Source of the DNA: Belnapia arida
GTDB taxonomy: Bacteria; Pseudomonadota; Alphaproteobacteria; Acetobacterales; Acetobacteraceae
DNA: 64,000 nt
Assembly (NCBI RefSeq): GCF_016773205.1
Contig: NZ_JAETWB010000024.1
Span: 1 to 64,000, forward strand
Direction: 5' to 3'
Part shown: positions 36,754 through 44,946 of the stretch, piece after piece
Layout: each line of letters starts with the position of its first letter
Numbering within the stretch: position 1 is the first letter of the stretch
Made by a program: the position numbers and the translations under genes
The notes under the pieces: generated by a model
Database searches by the model: none
What the model saw: the letters and a program-made list of their open reading frames with translations, nothing else
Told to the model about the DNA's origin: nothing

Positions 36754-37749
36754 TCAGGCGTCGAGCAGGGCGCGGACCTCGGCTTTGATAAAGGCTGCAT
36801 CGGCCGGGTTGGTGGCGGGGTTGCCGGCGCGATGGCCCCAGAGGCTTGGGATCACGGCGAGGCGGCCATGCTTCAGGTGCGGCAGCTCCGCCTCGTTGTC
36901 GGCGACGCGGAAATAAAGGTCGGTCGCCGAGGGCAGCAGCAGGACCCGCGCCTCGATCCGCGCGAGTGCCGCGGCCAGCTCGCCGCCATCGGCGATGTCG
37001 CCGGCATCCCAGGTGCGGAGCTGGGCCAGCAGGTCGGCGGCGGCGCGGCGAGCGAAGCGCTCCTCCCAGTCGGTGTGGAGGAAGGTGTCGAGGTCCGGGG
37101 CGCCGAGCGCCGTCAGGTGCAGGTTGGCGCGGTAGAAATCCTGGCTCAGCGCCCAGCTCGCATAGACGCGGCCGAAGGCGCGGAGGGCGGCGGCAGGCTG
37201 GCTGGTGAAGCCGCCCTTGCCATCGTATTCGGCGGCGGCCTCCAGCACCGCCATCTGGCTGCGGAGGAAGACCTGGTTGTGCACGGCGGTGCGGGCGCTG
37301 CCGCAATTCACCACGATGCGGCCGACCGCCTCCGGGAAGGCCGCGGCCCAGTGATAGGCCTGCTGCGCGCCCATCGACCAGCCATAGACCGCGTGCAGCC
37401 GCTCGATGCCGAAGACCTCGCGCAGCAGGCGGCGCTGCGCGCCCACATTGTCCCAGGCCGTCACCAGCCCCGGCCAAGCCGCGCAATTGGAGGGCGAGGT
37501 GGAGAGCCCGCCCGTGAACATGTTGGGGATGACGATGAACCAGCGGGTCGGGTCGAGGATGCCGTCCGGTCCGATCAGCCATTCGAGGTCGGGGTGCTGC
37601 GCGCCGTAGCTGGTCGGGTAGAGGACGACGTTGTCGCGGGCGGCGTTGAGCGTGCCGTGGGTCTTCCAGACCAGCTTCGCATCCGGCAGCACGCCGCCAT
37701 GGCGCAGCGACAGGTCGCCGAGCGCGAAGACGCCTTCCGCCGCCGTCAT
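36754..37749 (-). CDS. MetX-like alpha/beta hydrolase
   Basis: Alpha/beta-fold protein of 331 residues in the homoserine-acetyltransferase-like branch. The nucleophile Ser is in VYGWSMGAQQAYHWAA (MetX has GGSMGG), the acid Asp in LLLPSATDLYFRV and the His in VIPSLWGHRAGNPATN. The altered nucleophile elbow and the shorter lid (MetX is about 370-380 residues) argue for a hydrolase rather than methionine synthesis. ATG 37749 overlaps the desaturase stop (ATGA). A 10-bp palindrome GAACCGGTTC (36746-36755) overlaps its stop codon. Confidence 0.83.
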   Translation of the reverse strand: MTAAEGVFALGDLSLRHGGVLPDAKLVWKTHGTLNAARDNVVLYPTSYGAQHPDLEWLIGPDGILDPTRWFIVIPNMFTGGLSTSPSNCAAWPGLVTAWDNVGAQRRLLREVFGIERLHAVYGWSMGAQQAYHWAAAFPEAVGRIVVNCGSARTAVHNQVFLRSQMAVLEAAAEYDGKGGFTSQPAAALRAFGRVYASWALSQDFYRANLHLTALGAPDLDTFLHTDWEERFARRAAADLLAQLRTWDAGDIADGGELAAALARIEARVLLLPSATDLYFRVADNEAELPHLKHGRLAVIPSLWGHRAGNPATNPADAAFIKAEVRALLDA

Positions 37750-38630
37750 GCCCGCAGCGTCCGCCAGTGCTCGGCATGCCAGCGCGCATAGCCGGGATGG
37801 AGATGGGCGAGGCGGCCGCGGAGTGCGGCATGGGCCTCGCCGAGGCGATGGAAGGGGATGAAGGGGTAGAGGTGGTGCTCGGCGTGGAAGGGCATGTTCC
37901 ACATCAGCAGGCGCATCGGCCGCGTCGTCAGCATGGTGCGGGTGTTGGTCAGCCCGTTACGGTCCATCGAGCAGCCGGTGTGCTCGGTGAAGAGGTAGAG
38001 GCGCAGCAGGGGCTGGCCGACGAGCTGCGGCAGGACCCAGAAGAGAAGGGGCGCCTCCCAGCCGAAGAGCAGGGCGGACAGCAGAGCGAGGCCCGCCAGC
38101 GCCGCCACCATGGCCCGCATGCTGCGGATGATGCGGGGCGCCGTCGCCGGGTTGATGAAGGAATAGGCCGAGAGGTCACCGCGCAGGCCGTCCCACAGGT
38201 TCCGCAGGCGGGCGCGCCAATAGGGGATGGCGAGCATCTTCACGACGAAGCCGGGCAGCCGGGTGGGCGGGGGCGGGGCGAGCTCCGGGTCCTTCACCGG
38301 ATCCTGGGTGTGGCGGTGATGGGCCAGGTGGAATTGCTGGTAGAAATGCCAGTTGAACAGGCCGGGCGCGCTGGCCAGCCAGCCGACCGCGGCGTTCAGC
38401 CGGCGGTTGGCGAAGGCGGTGTGATGGACCGTCTCGTGCAGCGGGGCGAAGAGCGCCGCCTGTGCGATGCCGAGAAGCAGCACGGCCGGCACCTTCCACC
38501 AGCCCGGCAGCAGCGCCACCAGCAGCCCGGCGCCGAGGAGCAGCGAGAGGTGGATGGCGAGCTGGCGCAGCCCCCTCGCATCCGAGCGCGCCGAGAGATG
38601 CATCATCGCGGAAGGGGCTGGGGCCTGCAT
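37746..38630 (-). CDS. Fatty acid desaturase family protein
   Basis: Di-iron integral membrane enzyme of 294 residues. The three His boxes are HETVHH (HxxxH), HLAHHRHT (HxxHH) and HAEHHLYP (HxxHH), spaced by hydrophobic helices as in membrane desaturases and hydroxylases. No fused cytochrome b5. The product could be an unsaturated or hydroxylated fatty acid, lipid or carotenoid-like compound. It lies two bases after the bicupin gene and overlaps the hydrolase gene, so the three are tightly coupled. Confidence 0.9.
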   Translation of the reverse strand: MQAPAPSAMMHLSARSDARGLRQLAIHLSLLLGAGLLVALLPGWWKVPAVLLLGIAQAALFAPLHETVHHTAFANRRLNAAVGWLASAPGLFNWHFYQQFHLAHHRHTQDPVKDPELAPPPPTRLPGFVVKMLAIPYWRARLRNLWDGLRGDLSAYSFINPATAPRIIRSMRAMVAALAGLALLSALLFGWEAPLLFWVLPQLVGQPLLRLYLFTEHTGCSMDRNGLTNTRTMLTTRPMRLLMWNMPFHAEHHLYPFIPFHRLGEAHAALRGRLAHLHPGYARWHAEHWRTLRA

Positions 38631-38632
38631 GG

Positions 38633-39400
38633 CTAGAAGGTGACCTCCCGGTTCACGTCCTTGTAGAGCAGATAGGCCGCGCCGCCCCAGCCAGTGCAGT
38701 AGAACTGCTGCGGGACGAAGGAGCCCATCCAGATGAAGTCTCCCTCCCAAATTTCGTGCCAATCGCGGTCGAGCAGCTGGAGGCCCTGGCCCTCCAGCAT
38801 CAGCAGCCCGTGCTCGAAGACATGGGTCTCGACGCAATGGAAATGCGTGCCGCGGTCGAAGCCCATGATGTTCATCTCGAAATCCATGGACATGTCGAGC
38901 GTGCCGAGCAGGTATTGCCGCCAGCGGCCACTGTCGTCGACGCGGGTGACGGGCGTCGTCTCCCGCGCGCCGAAGCGCGGGGCGGGCGGGGCGATGCCCT
39001 CGGCCGCGACATAGGGGCGTGTGATCCAGACCGCCTTCGCCGGATCTGCCCCGTTGTTGCGCAGGCTCCAGGTCGCCCCGGCCGGGATATAGGCGAAGCC
39101 GCCCGGCTCCAGGCTGGCGCTCTCGTGGTCGGCGGCGACGTCGAGCGTGCCGGCCAGGACGTAGAGGAAATGCTCCAGCCCGTCCTGCCGCGGCGCTGCG
39201 GTGCCGCCGCCCGGCTCGGCCTCGAGCCGCCCCTGGGCGAAGCGGGCGCCCATTACCGGGCTGGCCTGGTAGAAGACCGAGGCCTTGGTCAGCCAGGGCA
39301 GGAAGCTCGGGAACATCCCCTCCGGCGGCAGCACGGCGTAGTTGCGGGTGACCAGGCTGCGGTTGTGGCCGATGACGCCGGGGGGCACGAAGACTGGCAT
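38633..39400 (-). CDS. allE: (S)-ureidoglycine aminohydrolase-like bicupin
   Basis: Manganese bicupin of 255 residues matching AllE/YlbA, which releases ammonia from (S)-ureidoglycine in purine (allantoin) breakdown. The N-terminal cupin shows GLEHFLYVLAGTLDV and PGGFAYIPAGATW; the C-terminal cupin has the metal site THFHCVETHVFEHGLLMLEG and WMGSFVPQQFYCTGW. ATG 39400 (MPVFVPPG) gives the family length; longer in-frame starts add unrelated Arg-rich sequence. No other allantoin genes are here, and the partners are a desaturase and a hydrolase, so the substrate may differ from ureidoglycine. Confidence 0.8.
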   Translation of the reverse strand: MPVFVPPGVIGHNRSLVTRNYAVLPPEGMFPSFLPWLTKASVFYQASPVMGARFAQGRLEAEPGGGTAAPRQDGLEHFLYVLAGTLDVAADHESASLEPGGFAYIPAGATWSLRNNGADPAKAVWITRPYVAAEGIAPPAPRFGARETTPVTRVDDSGRWRQYLLGTLDMSMDFEMNIMGFDRGTHFHCVETHVFEHGLLMLEGQGLQLLDRDWHEIWEGDFIWMGSFVPQQFYCTGWGGAAYLLYKDVNREVTF

Positions 39401-39589
39401 GGCTCTCGATGGCTCCGATGGGGCTCGCCGGGCATCTGTTCCATATCGCAATCGGCGGCGCAAAGCCGTTCGGTGCGGCGGTGCCACCCGCGCGGAGGTG
39501 ATGTTGCCGCCGGGAAGGGCCTGGGCCATTCATGCCCGTGCGCGCCGCCGCGCCGTCATGCATCCCGGGAATGATATGGAACCGTCTGA

Positions 39590-41260
39590 ATGACCTGGAC
39601 CCAGGTTTACGACCCCTTGGGCAACATCGCCCTCTCCACCGTCGTCGCCGCCCTGCCCGTCGTCGTCATGCTGGTCTCGCTCGCCTTCCTCCGTATCGCG
39701 GCGCATTGGGCGGCGATCATCGCCCTCGTCGTCGCCGTGCTCTGCGCCAGCCTCGTCTTCGGCATGCCGGGCGGGATGGCGGTGCGGGCAGCGGGCCTCG
39801 GGATCCTCGCCGGCCTCTTCCCGATCGGCTGGATCGTGCTGAACATCATCTTCCTCTACCGGTTGACGGTGGCGAATGGCAGCTTCGCCATCCTGCAGAA
39901 GGCCATCGCGGGGGTGACGCCGGACCGGCGGCTGCAACTGCTGCTGATCGCGTTTGCCTTCGGCGCCTTCTTCGAGGGTGCCGCGGGCTTCGGCACGCCG
40001 GTCGCGGTGACGGCGGCGATCCTGATCGGCCTCGGCTTCTCGCCGCTCGCCGCCTCGGGCCTCTCGCTGATCGCCAATACGGCGCCGGTCGCCTTCGGCG
40101 CGCTCGGCTCGCCGGTCATCGCGCTTTCGGCCGTCACCGGGCTCGACCTCTATGACCTTTCCTCGATGATCGGGCGGCAGCTGCCCTTCTTCAGCCTGAT
40201 CGTGCCCTTCTGGCTGATCTGGGCCTTCGCCGGCTTCCGGGCGATGCGGGATGTCTGGCCGGCCATCCTGGTCACCGGCGTCAGCTTCGCCGTGCCGCAA
40301 TTCCTGGTCAGCAATTATATCGGTCCGATGCTGGTCGATGTGATTTCGGCGCTGGTCTGCATGGCCTGCCTCGTCGGCTTCCTGCGGGTCTGGCAGCCGC
40401 GCGAGATCTGGACCAACCCGGCGCTGCGCGGGGCCGACCCGAGCGCGGGCGCGGCGCCGGCCGTCGCGCCGCTCGGCGACGAGCCGCTCGACCGCGCCGC
40501 GCTGGTGCGGGCGTGGATGCCCTGGCTGATCCTCACCGTCTTCGTCTTCGCCTGGGGCCTGCCCGGCGTGCGGGCGGCGCTGAACGGCATCTTCACCACG
40601 AGCTTCCCGATCGAGGGGCTGCACAATGCCGTCGTCAAGGCGCCGCCGGTGGTGGAGCGGGCGACGCCGGAGGCCGCCGTCTGGGCCTTCAACATCCTGT
40701 CGATGACGGGGACGGGGATCCTGTTCTCGTCGATCCTCGCGGGGCTGCTGATGCGCTTCTCGCCGCTCGCGCTGGTCGCCGAGTATGGGCGGACGATCTG
40801 GAAGGTGCGGCTCAGCCTCGTCACCATCGGCGCCATGCTCGGGCTCGGCACGCTGACGCGCTATTCAGGGCTGGATGCGACGATGGGGCTGGCCTTCGCC
40901 TCCACCGGCTTCCTCTTCCCGCTCTTCGGGACGATGCTCGGCTGGCTGGGCGTGGCGCTGACCGGATCGGACACCGCCTCCAACGTGCTGTTCGGCGGGC
41001 TGCAGAAGATCACCGCGCAGCAGCTCGGCCTTTCGCCGGTGCTGATGGCGGCGGCCAATTCCTCGGGCGGCGTGATGGGCAAGATGATCGATGCGCAGAG
41101 CATCGTCGTCGCCTCCACCGCGACCAACTGGTTCGGGCAGGAGGGGACGATCCTGCGCTTCGTCTTCTTCCACTCCATCGTCCTGGCGGTGCTGGTCGGC
41201 CTGCTGGTGATGCTGCAGGCCTATGTCTGGCCCTTCACCGCCATGGTGGTGGGCGGCTAG
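39590..41260 (+). CDS. lctP: L-lactate permease (LctP family)
   Basis: Inner-membrane lactate (and glycolate) proton symporter of 556 residues with about 13 hydrophobic helices. The start MTWTQVYDPLGNIALSTVVAALPVV and the internal AFGAFFEGAAGFGTPVAVTAAIL and TGSDTASNVLFGGLQ are hallmarks of the LctP family (quoted in part). It is divergent from the allE-like gene and convergent with a pyruvate-oxidase-like gene, which would suit growth on lactate. No lactate dehydrogenase is adjacent. Confidence 0.95.
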   Translation: MTWTQVYDPLGNIALSTVVAALPVVVMLVSLAFLRIAAHWAAIIALVVAVLCASLVFGMPGGMAVRAAGLGILAGLFPIGWIVLNIIFLYRLTVANGSFAILQKAIAGVTPDRRLQLLLIAFAFGAFFEGAAGFGTPVAVTAAILIGLGFSPLAASGLSLIANTAPVAFGALGSPVIALSAVTGLDLYDLSSMIGRQLPFFSLIVPFWLIWAFAGFRAMRDVWPAILVTGVSFAVPQFLVSNYIGPMLVDVISALVCMACLVGFLRVWQPREIWTNPALRGADPSAGAAPAVAPLGDEPLDRAALVRAWMPWLILTVFVFAWGLPGVRAALNGIFTTSFPIEGLHNAVVKAPPVVERATPEAAVWAFNILSMTGTGILFSSILAGLLMRFSPLALVAEYGRTIWKVRLSLVTIGAMLGLGTLTRYSGLDATMGLAFASTGFLFPLFGTMLGWLGVALTGSDTASNVLFGGLQKITAQQLGLSPVLMAAANSSGGVMGKMIDAQSIVVASTATNWFGQEGTILRFVFFHSIVLAVLVGLLVMLQAYVWPFTAMVVGG

Positions 41261-41269
41261 TCGGCGAAC

Positions 41270-41293
41270 GCCCTAGGCGGAAACGCCCAGGGC
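41270..41293. terminator. First of two hairpins after lctP
   Basis: GCCCT and AGGGC pair, then an A-C mismatch, then GGCG/CGCC closing a GAAA tetraloop. It starts ten bases after the lctP stop and lies in the convergent gap to the TPP enzyme gene. Confidence 0.5.
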
Positions 41294-41301
41294 ACCAGTC
41301 C

Positions 41302-41320
41302 CCGGCTCGGCACGAGCCGG
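41302..41320. terminator. Second hairpin in the lctP / TPP-enzyme gap
   Basis: Perfect 8-bp stem CCGGCTCG / CGAGCCGG with loop GCA, followed by TT on the plus strand. With the hairpin at 41270 it probably forms a tandem terminator serving both converging genes. Confidence 0.55.
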
Positions 41321-41342
41321 TTCCGCATCGGAGCGGCGACAG

Positions 41343-43112
41343 TCAGGCCGAGGCAGACTGATCGCCCATCATGGAGCGCGAGGGTTCGCGCTCCAGCGCC
41401 TGCCCGATCTCGGCGGCGCCTTTGGTGCCCTGGTCCAGCGCCTGCTTCAGGTGCTGGGCGTAGCTTTCGGATACCACGGCGGGCAGTAGCGGCTCGTTCT
41501 GGTCGACGATGGCCTGGATGACGACGGGGCCCTCCACCGCCATCGCCTGATCCAGCACGGCGTCGAGCTGCGCCGGGTCCTCGACGGTGAAGCCGCGGGC
41601 GCCCATCGCCTCGGCCGCCTTGGCGAAGTCGATCGGCGGCACCTCGCAGCCGAATTCCGGATTGCCGAGGAAGAGAAGCTGCTCCCACTTAATCTGCCCG
41701 AGCGAGCCGTTGCGCAGCACCAGCAGCTTGAGCGGCAGCTTCATGGCGACGGCGGTGGCGAGTTCGCCGAGCTGCATGGACAGCCCGCCATCGCCGATGA
41801 CGCCGAAGATCGGCCGGCCCGGAAAGGCGCAGCCGGCGGCCACCGCATAGGGGATGGCGCAGGCCATGCTGGCGAGCAGGCCGGAGACGCCGAAATCATG
41901 CCCGGGGCCCAGCCGCATGTGCCGCGCGACGAGGCCGGTATGGTGGCCGCTATCGGAGACCACCACCGCATCCGGCGGCAGCCGCGCGCCGAAGGCGGCG
42001 ACCGGGGCGGAGGGGTTCATCGGCAGGCGGGGGCTGGTCTCGGCGGCGCGCAGCGCCTCGGTCCAGCGGCGCGTCTCGGCCTGGGCGCGCTCGAGGAAGC
42101 TGCGGTCCTCCTTGCGGCGGAGCGCCCCGTTCAGCATCTCGAGCGTCGTCCTGGCATCGCCGACCAGCCCCACCTCGGCGGCCTGGCGGAGGCCGATGCG
42201 CTGTGCGTCGCGGTCGATCTGCACGATGCGCGCCTGGCCGGGCTTCGGGTAGTATTCGACATAGGGGAAGGTGGAGCCGACGATCAGCAGCGCGTCGCAC
42301 TCCGCCATAGCGGCATGGGTGCCGAAGGTGCCGTAGTAGCCGATGCCGCCGGTGGTGTGGGGGTGATCGTCCGGCAGCACCGCCTTGCCGAGCAGCGCCT
42401 TCGCCACCGGGGCGCCGAGCAGCTGCGCGGCCTGCTCCAGCTCCGCCTTCGCACCGAGCGCGCCGCGGCCGGCGAGGATGGCGACGCGCTGCGCGCCGTT
42501 CAGGATCTCGGCCGCCCTGGCTACCGCATCCGGCTCGGGCAGGCGCAGGCCGTCCTGCCAGTTGTGGCCGCTGGACTGCGCCGCGCCGCGCGGCGAGGGT
42601 TTGTCCTCCGCCTCCTCCTGCACGTCCGTCGCCAGCGCCAGATGCGCGACGCCGCGGCGGGCGAGCGCCGTGCGGCAGGCGAGATCGGTGAGCTTCTCGG
42701 CGTGGGCAGCGCCCATGATGCGGGCGTTGTAGGCCGCGACATCGGCAAAGACCCGGTCGAGCGGGACGTCCTGCTGGGTGAAGGTGTCGGCCAGGTCGTG
42801 ATAGGGCAGGCCGGTCAGCGCCACCACCGGGGCAAGGTCGAGCTTCGCGTCGTAGAGCCCGTTCAGCAGATGCAGGCCGCCCGGGCCGGTGGTGGCGAAG
42901 CAGCAGCCGATCTTCCCGGTCCATTTCGCGTAGGCGGCGGCCATGAAGGCGGCGCCCTCCTCATGCCGGACGGCGACGAAGCGGATGCGGTCCTGCCGGG
43001 TGCGGAGCGCCTCCACCACGCCGTTGATGCCGTCCCCGGCCAGGCCGAAGATGGTGTCGACCCCCCAGGCGTGCAGCGTGTCGACGACGATCTCGCTGGC
43101 GTTGCTCGGCAT
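41343..43112 (-). CDS. Thiamine-pyrophosphate enzyme, pyruvate oxidase (PoxB)-like
   Basis: TPP-dependent enzyme of 589 residues in the pyruvate oxidase / acetolactate synthase superfamily. The N-terminal Pyr domain has the catalytic Glu in VRHEEGAAFMAAAYAKWTG. The central FAD/ADP-binding domain is near residues 190-340. The C-terminal PP domain has the TPP motif GDGGLSMQLGELATAVAMK ending in LRNGSLGQIKWEQ. Features such as HNLxDTFTQQ-like DLADTFTQQDVPLD suggest the PoxB (pyruvate to acetate and CO2, electrons to quinone) branch, but substrate is inferred. A perfect EcfG-type promoter lies just upstream, fitting the stationary-phase induction known for PoxB. Confidence 0.87.
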   Translation of the reverse strand: MPSNASEIVVDTLHAWGVDTIFGLAGDGINGVVEALRTRQDRIRFVAVRHEEGAAFMAAAYAKWTGKIGCCFATTGPGGLHLLNGLYDAKLDLAPVVALTGLPYHDLADTFTQQDVPLDRVFADVAAYNARIMGAAHAEKLTDLACRTALARRGVAHLALATDVQEEAEDKPSPRGAAQSSGHNWQDGLRLPEPDAVARAAEILNGAQRVAILAGRGALGAKAELEQAAQLLGAPVAKALLGKAVLPDDHPHTTGGIGYYGTFGTHAAMAECDALLIVGSTFPYVEYYPKPGQARIVQIDRDAQRIGLRQAAEVGLVGDARTTLEMLNGALRRKEDRSFLERAQAETRRWTEALRAAETSPRLPMNPSAPVAAFGARLPPDAVVVSDSGHHTGLVARHMRLGPGHDFGVSGLLASMACAIPYAVAAGCAFPGRPIFGVIGDGGLSMQLGELATAVAMKLPLKLLVLRNGSLGQIKWEQLLFLGNPEFGCEVPPIDFAKAAEAMGARGFTVEDPAQLDAVLDQAMAVEGPVVIQAIVDQNEPLLPAVVSESYAQHLKQALDQGTKGAAEIGQALEREPSRSMMGDQSASA

Positions 43113-43137
43113 GCGGCGGCCCTTTCCCGTTCGCCGC

Positions 43138-43162
43138 GGAACGTGGCCGGGTTGCCGGGGTT
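43138..43162 (+). promoter_or_regulatory. Overlapping weaker EcfG-like site facing the isochorismatase gene
   Basis: On the plus strand GGAAC (43138-43142), 16 bases, GGTT (43159-43162): eight of nine positions. It overlaps the perfect minus-strand site because the segment is nearly palindromic, so one region could drive both divergent units. The leader to ATG 43253 would be about 80 bases. The G at the first -10 base may abolish function. Confidence 0.35.
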
Positions 43163-43164
43163 CC
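43140..43164 (-). promoter_or_regulatory. Candidate EcfG (general stress) promoter of the PoxB-like gene
   Basis: Reading the minus strand: GGAAC (43164-43160), 16 bases, CGTT (43143-43140). All nine consensus positions and the spacing match the alphaproteobacterial EcfG promoter. A start 7-10 bases downstream gives a leader of about 20 bases to ATG 43112. This is the best promoter match I found in the window. Confidence 0.65.
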
Positions 43165-43252
43165 TGCCCCGGCCTAGTCTTGGGCGACCGGCCGAAGATC
43201 CGGCCCCGAGGGTACGCGCAGCGCAGGCCAGGCCCATTCGCGGAGGTTCTGC

Positions 43253-43951
43253 ATGCATCCCTTCACCATACCGGAGGCCGTCGCCGCCCGCGTCGCCGCC
43301 CGTTGCGGCACGCCGCATCCCTTCGCCCGGCTCGATCCGCGCCGCACCGCCCTCGTCGTCATCGACATGCAGAACGGCTTCATGCGGGCCGACCTCGCCC
43401 ACGCGCTCTGCCCGATGGCCGAGCATGTGGTGCCGGCGATCAACCGCCTGGCCGGGGCATTGCGGCAGGCGGGCGGCGCCATCTATTGGATCCAGAACAC
43501 CTTCGACGCGCGCTGCGAGACGGAGTGGTCCGTCATGCAGGAAATGGCGACGCCCGAGGCCCGCGCCCGCCGCGCCGCCTCGATGAGTGAGGGGATGCCG
43601 GGCCATGCGCTCTGGCCGGCGCTCGACGTTCAGGGCGGCGACGAGGTGGTGCGGAAGTACCGCTACAGCGCCTTCATCCAGGGCGGCTCCGACCTGCCGG
43701 AGCGGCTCAGGGCGCGCGGGCTGGACACGGTGCTGATCGCCGGCACCGTGACCAACTGCTGCTGCGAGAGTAGCGCACGGGACGCTATGATGCTGAACTT
43801 CCGCACCGTCATGGTAAGCGATGGCTGCGCCGCGGTGACGGATGCGGAGCACGGCGCCTCGCTCATCGGCTTCTACCTGCAATTCGGCGATGTGCTGACG
43901 GCCGATGAGTGCATCGCCGGCCTTGCCACAGAAGAGAGGGATGCGGCATGA
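43253..43951 (+). CDS. Isochorismatase-family cysteine hydrolase
   Basis: Cysteine hydrolase of 232 residues. The triad is Asp in ALVVIDMQNGF, Lys in VVRKYRYSAF and Cys in TVTNCCCESSARDAMMLN; three Cys occur in a row where relatives have VCC. The pattern is close to ureidoacrylate/N-carbamoyl amidohydrolases (RutB-like) and maleamate-type amidases, so it probably cleaves a small amide. The stop overlaps the ATG of the asparaginase-like gene (ATGA), suggesting that they act on related amides. Confidence 0.87.
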   Translation: MHPFTIPEAVAARVAARCGTPHPFARLDPRRTALVVIDMQNGFMRADLAHALCPMAEHVVPAINRLAGALRQAGGAIYWIQNTFDARCETEWSVMQEMATPEARARRAASMSEGMPGHALWPALDVQGGDEVVRKYRYSAFIQGGSDLPERLRARGLDTVLIAGTVTNCCCESSARDAMMLNFRTVMVSDGCAAVTDAEHGASLIGFYLQFGDVLTADECIAGLATEERDAA

Positions 43952-44946
43952 GCCGGAAGAAGGTCGCTTTCATCGGCACGGGCGGGACGATCTCCTCGCT
44001 CGGCGACGGGCCGCTGGATACCGTCAATTACGGCGCCATGGGCAACATGCTCCAGGCCGGCGGCATCCTCGACCGCTTCCCCGAGGTGCAGCAGGTGGCC
44101 GAGGTCGTCGCGGTGCCCTACCGCAACGTGCCCTCGCCGCGCATCGCCTGGGCGGAGTGGAAGGAACTCGTCCTGCTCTGCGACAAGGTGGTGCGGGACG
44201 ATCCCTCCGTCGCCGGCATCGTCATCGGCCATGGCACGGCCTCGCTCGAAGAGACGGCCTATTTCCTTTCGCTGACCTTGAAGGTGCCGGTGCCCGTGGT
44301 GGTGGTCGGCTCGCAGCGGCCGGCCTCGGCGCTCTCGACCGATGCGGGGCTCAACCTCGTCAATGCCGTGCGGGTCGCGGCGGATGAGGGCGCGCGGGGG
44401 CTCGGCGCGCTGGTGCTGCTGAACGACGAGATCCAGGCGGCGCGGGAGGTGACCAAGACCTCGACCGGGCGGATGCAGACCTTCCGCAGCCCGGATTTCG
44501 GCGTGCTCGGCCAGGCGGATGGCGACAAGGTCGTCTGGTACCGCCGGCCGCTGCGCCGGCTGGCGCCGGAGACGGAGTTCGACATCCGCGGGCTGGAGGC
44601 GCTGCCGCGGGTCGATATCGCCTACAGCCATGCGGGGGCGGACGGCACGGCGGTGCGGGCCTTCACCGCCGCCGGGGCGAAGGGGATCGTCGCCGCCGGC
44701 TTCGCGCCGGGCTTCGTCACGCCGGGCGATGCGGAGGCGCTGGCCGAGGCGCGGGCGGCGGGCGTCACCGTGCTGCAATCGACCCGCTCGGGCAGCGGGC
44801 GGGTCTTCCCGACGACGAAGCTGGCGGAGGCGGGCTTCATCCCGGCCGACAACCTCAATCCGCAGAAGGCGCGCATCCTGCTCGCCCTGGCGCTGACGGT
44901 GAGCAGCGATGCGGGCGACATCGAGCGGATCTTCGCGACCTACTAA
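43948..44946 (+). CDS. Asparaginase-like amidohydrolase
   Basis: Protein of 332 residues in the bacterial L-asparaginase (AnsA/AnsB) fold. The nucleophile-loop FIGTGGTISSL, the Lys of the triad in EVTKTSTGRMQTF and the core VVVGSQRPASALSTDAGLNLVNAV are conserved. The second catalytic motif reads GHGTASLEETAYFL, whereas true enzymes have HGTDTxEETAYFL: the Asp of the Thr-Lys-Asp triad is Ala and the next Thr is Ser. Asparagine may therefore not be the substrate. Coupled to the isochorismatase gene; its end overlaps sbcC antisense by four bases. Confidence 0.83.
   Translation: MSRKKVAFIGTGGTISSLGDGPLDTVNYGAMGNMLQAGGILDRFPEVQQVAEVVAVPYRNVPSPRIAWAEWKELVLLCDKVVRDDPSVAGIVIGHGTASLEETAYFLSLTLKVPVPVVVVGSQRPASALSTDAGLNLVNAVRVAADEGARGLGALVLLNDEIQAAREVTKTSTGRMQTFRSPDFGVLGQADGDKVVWYRRPLRRLAPETEFDIRGLEALPRVDIAYSHAGADGTAVRAFTAAGAKGIVAAGFAPGFVTPGDAEALAEARAAGVTVLQSTRSGSGRVFPTTKLAEAGFIPADNLNPQKARILLALALTVSSDAGDIERIFATY

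Noticed and set aside
36746-36755. Palindrome GAACCGGTTC as an operator for the RND genes
   Set aside because: Only 10 bases and overlapping the hydrolase stop; such palindromes are expected by chance, and no regulator gene is adjacent.
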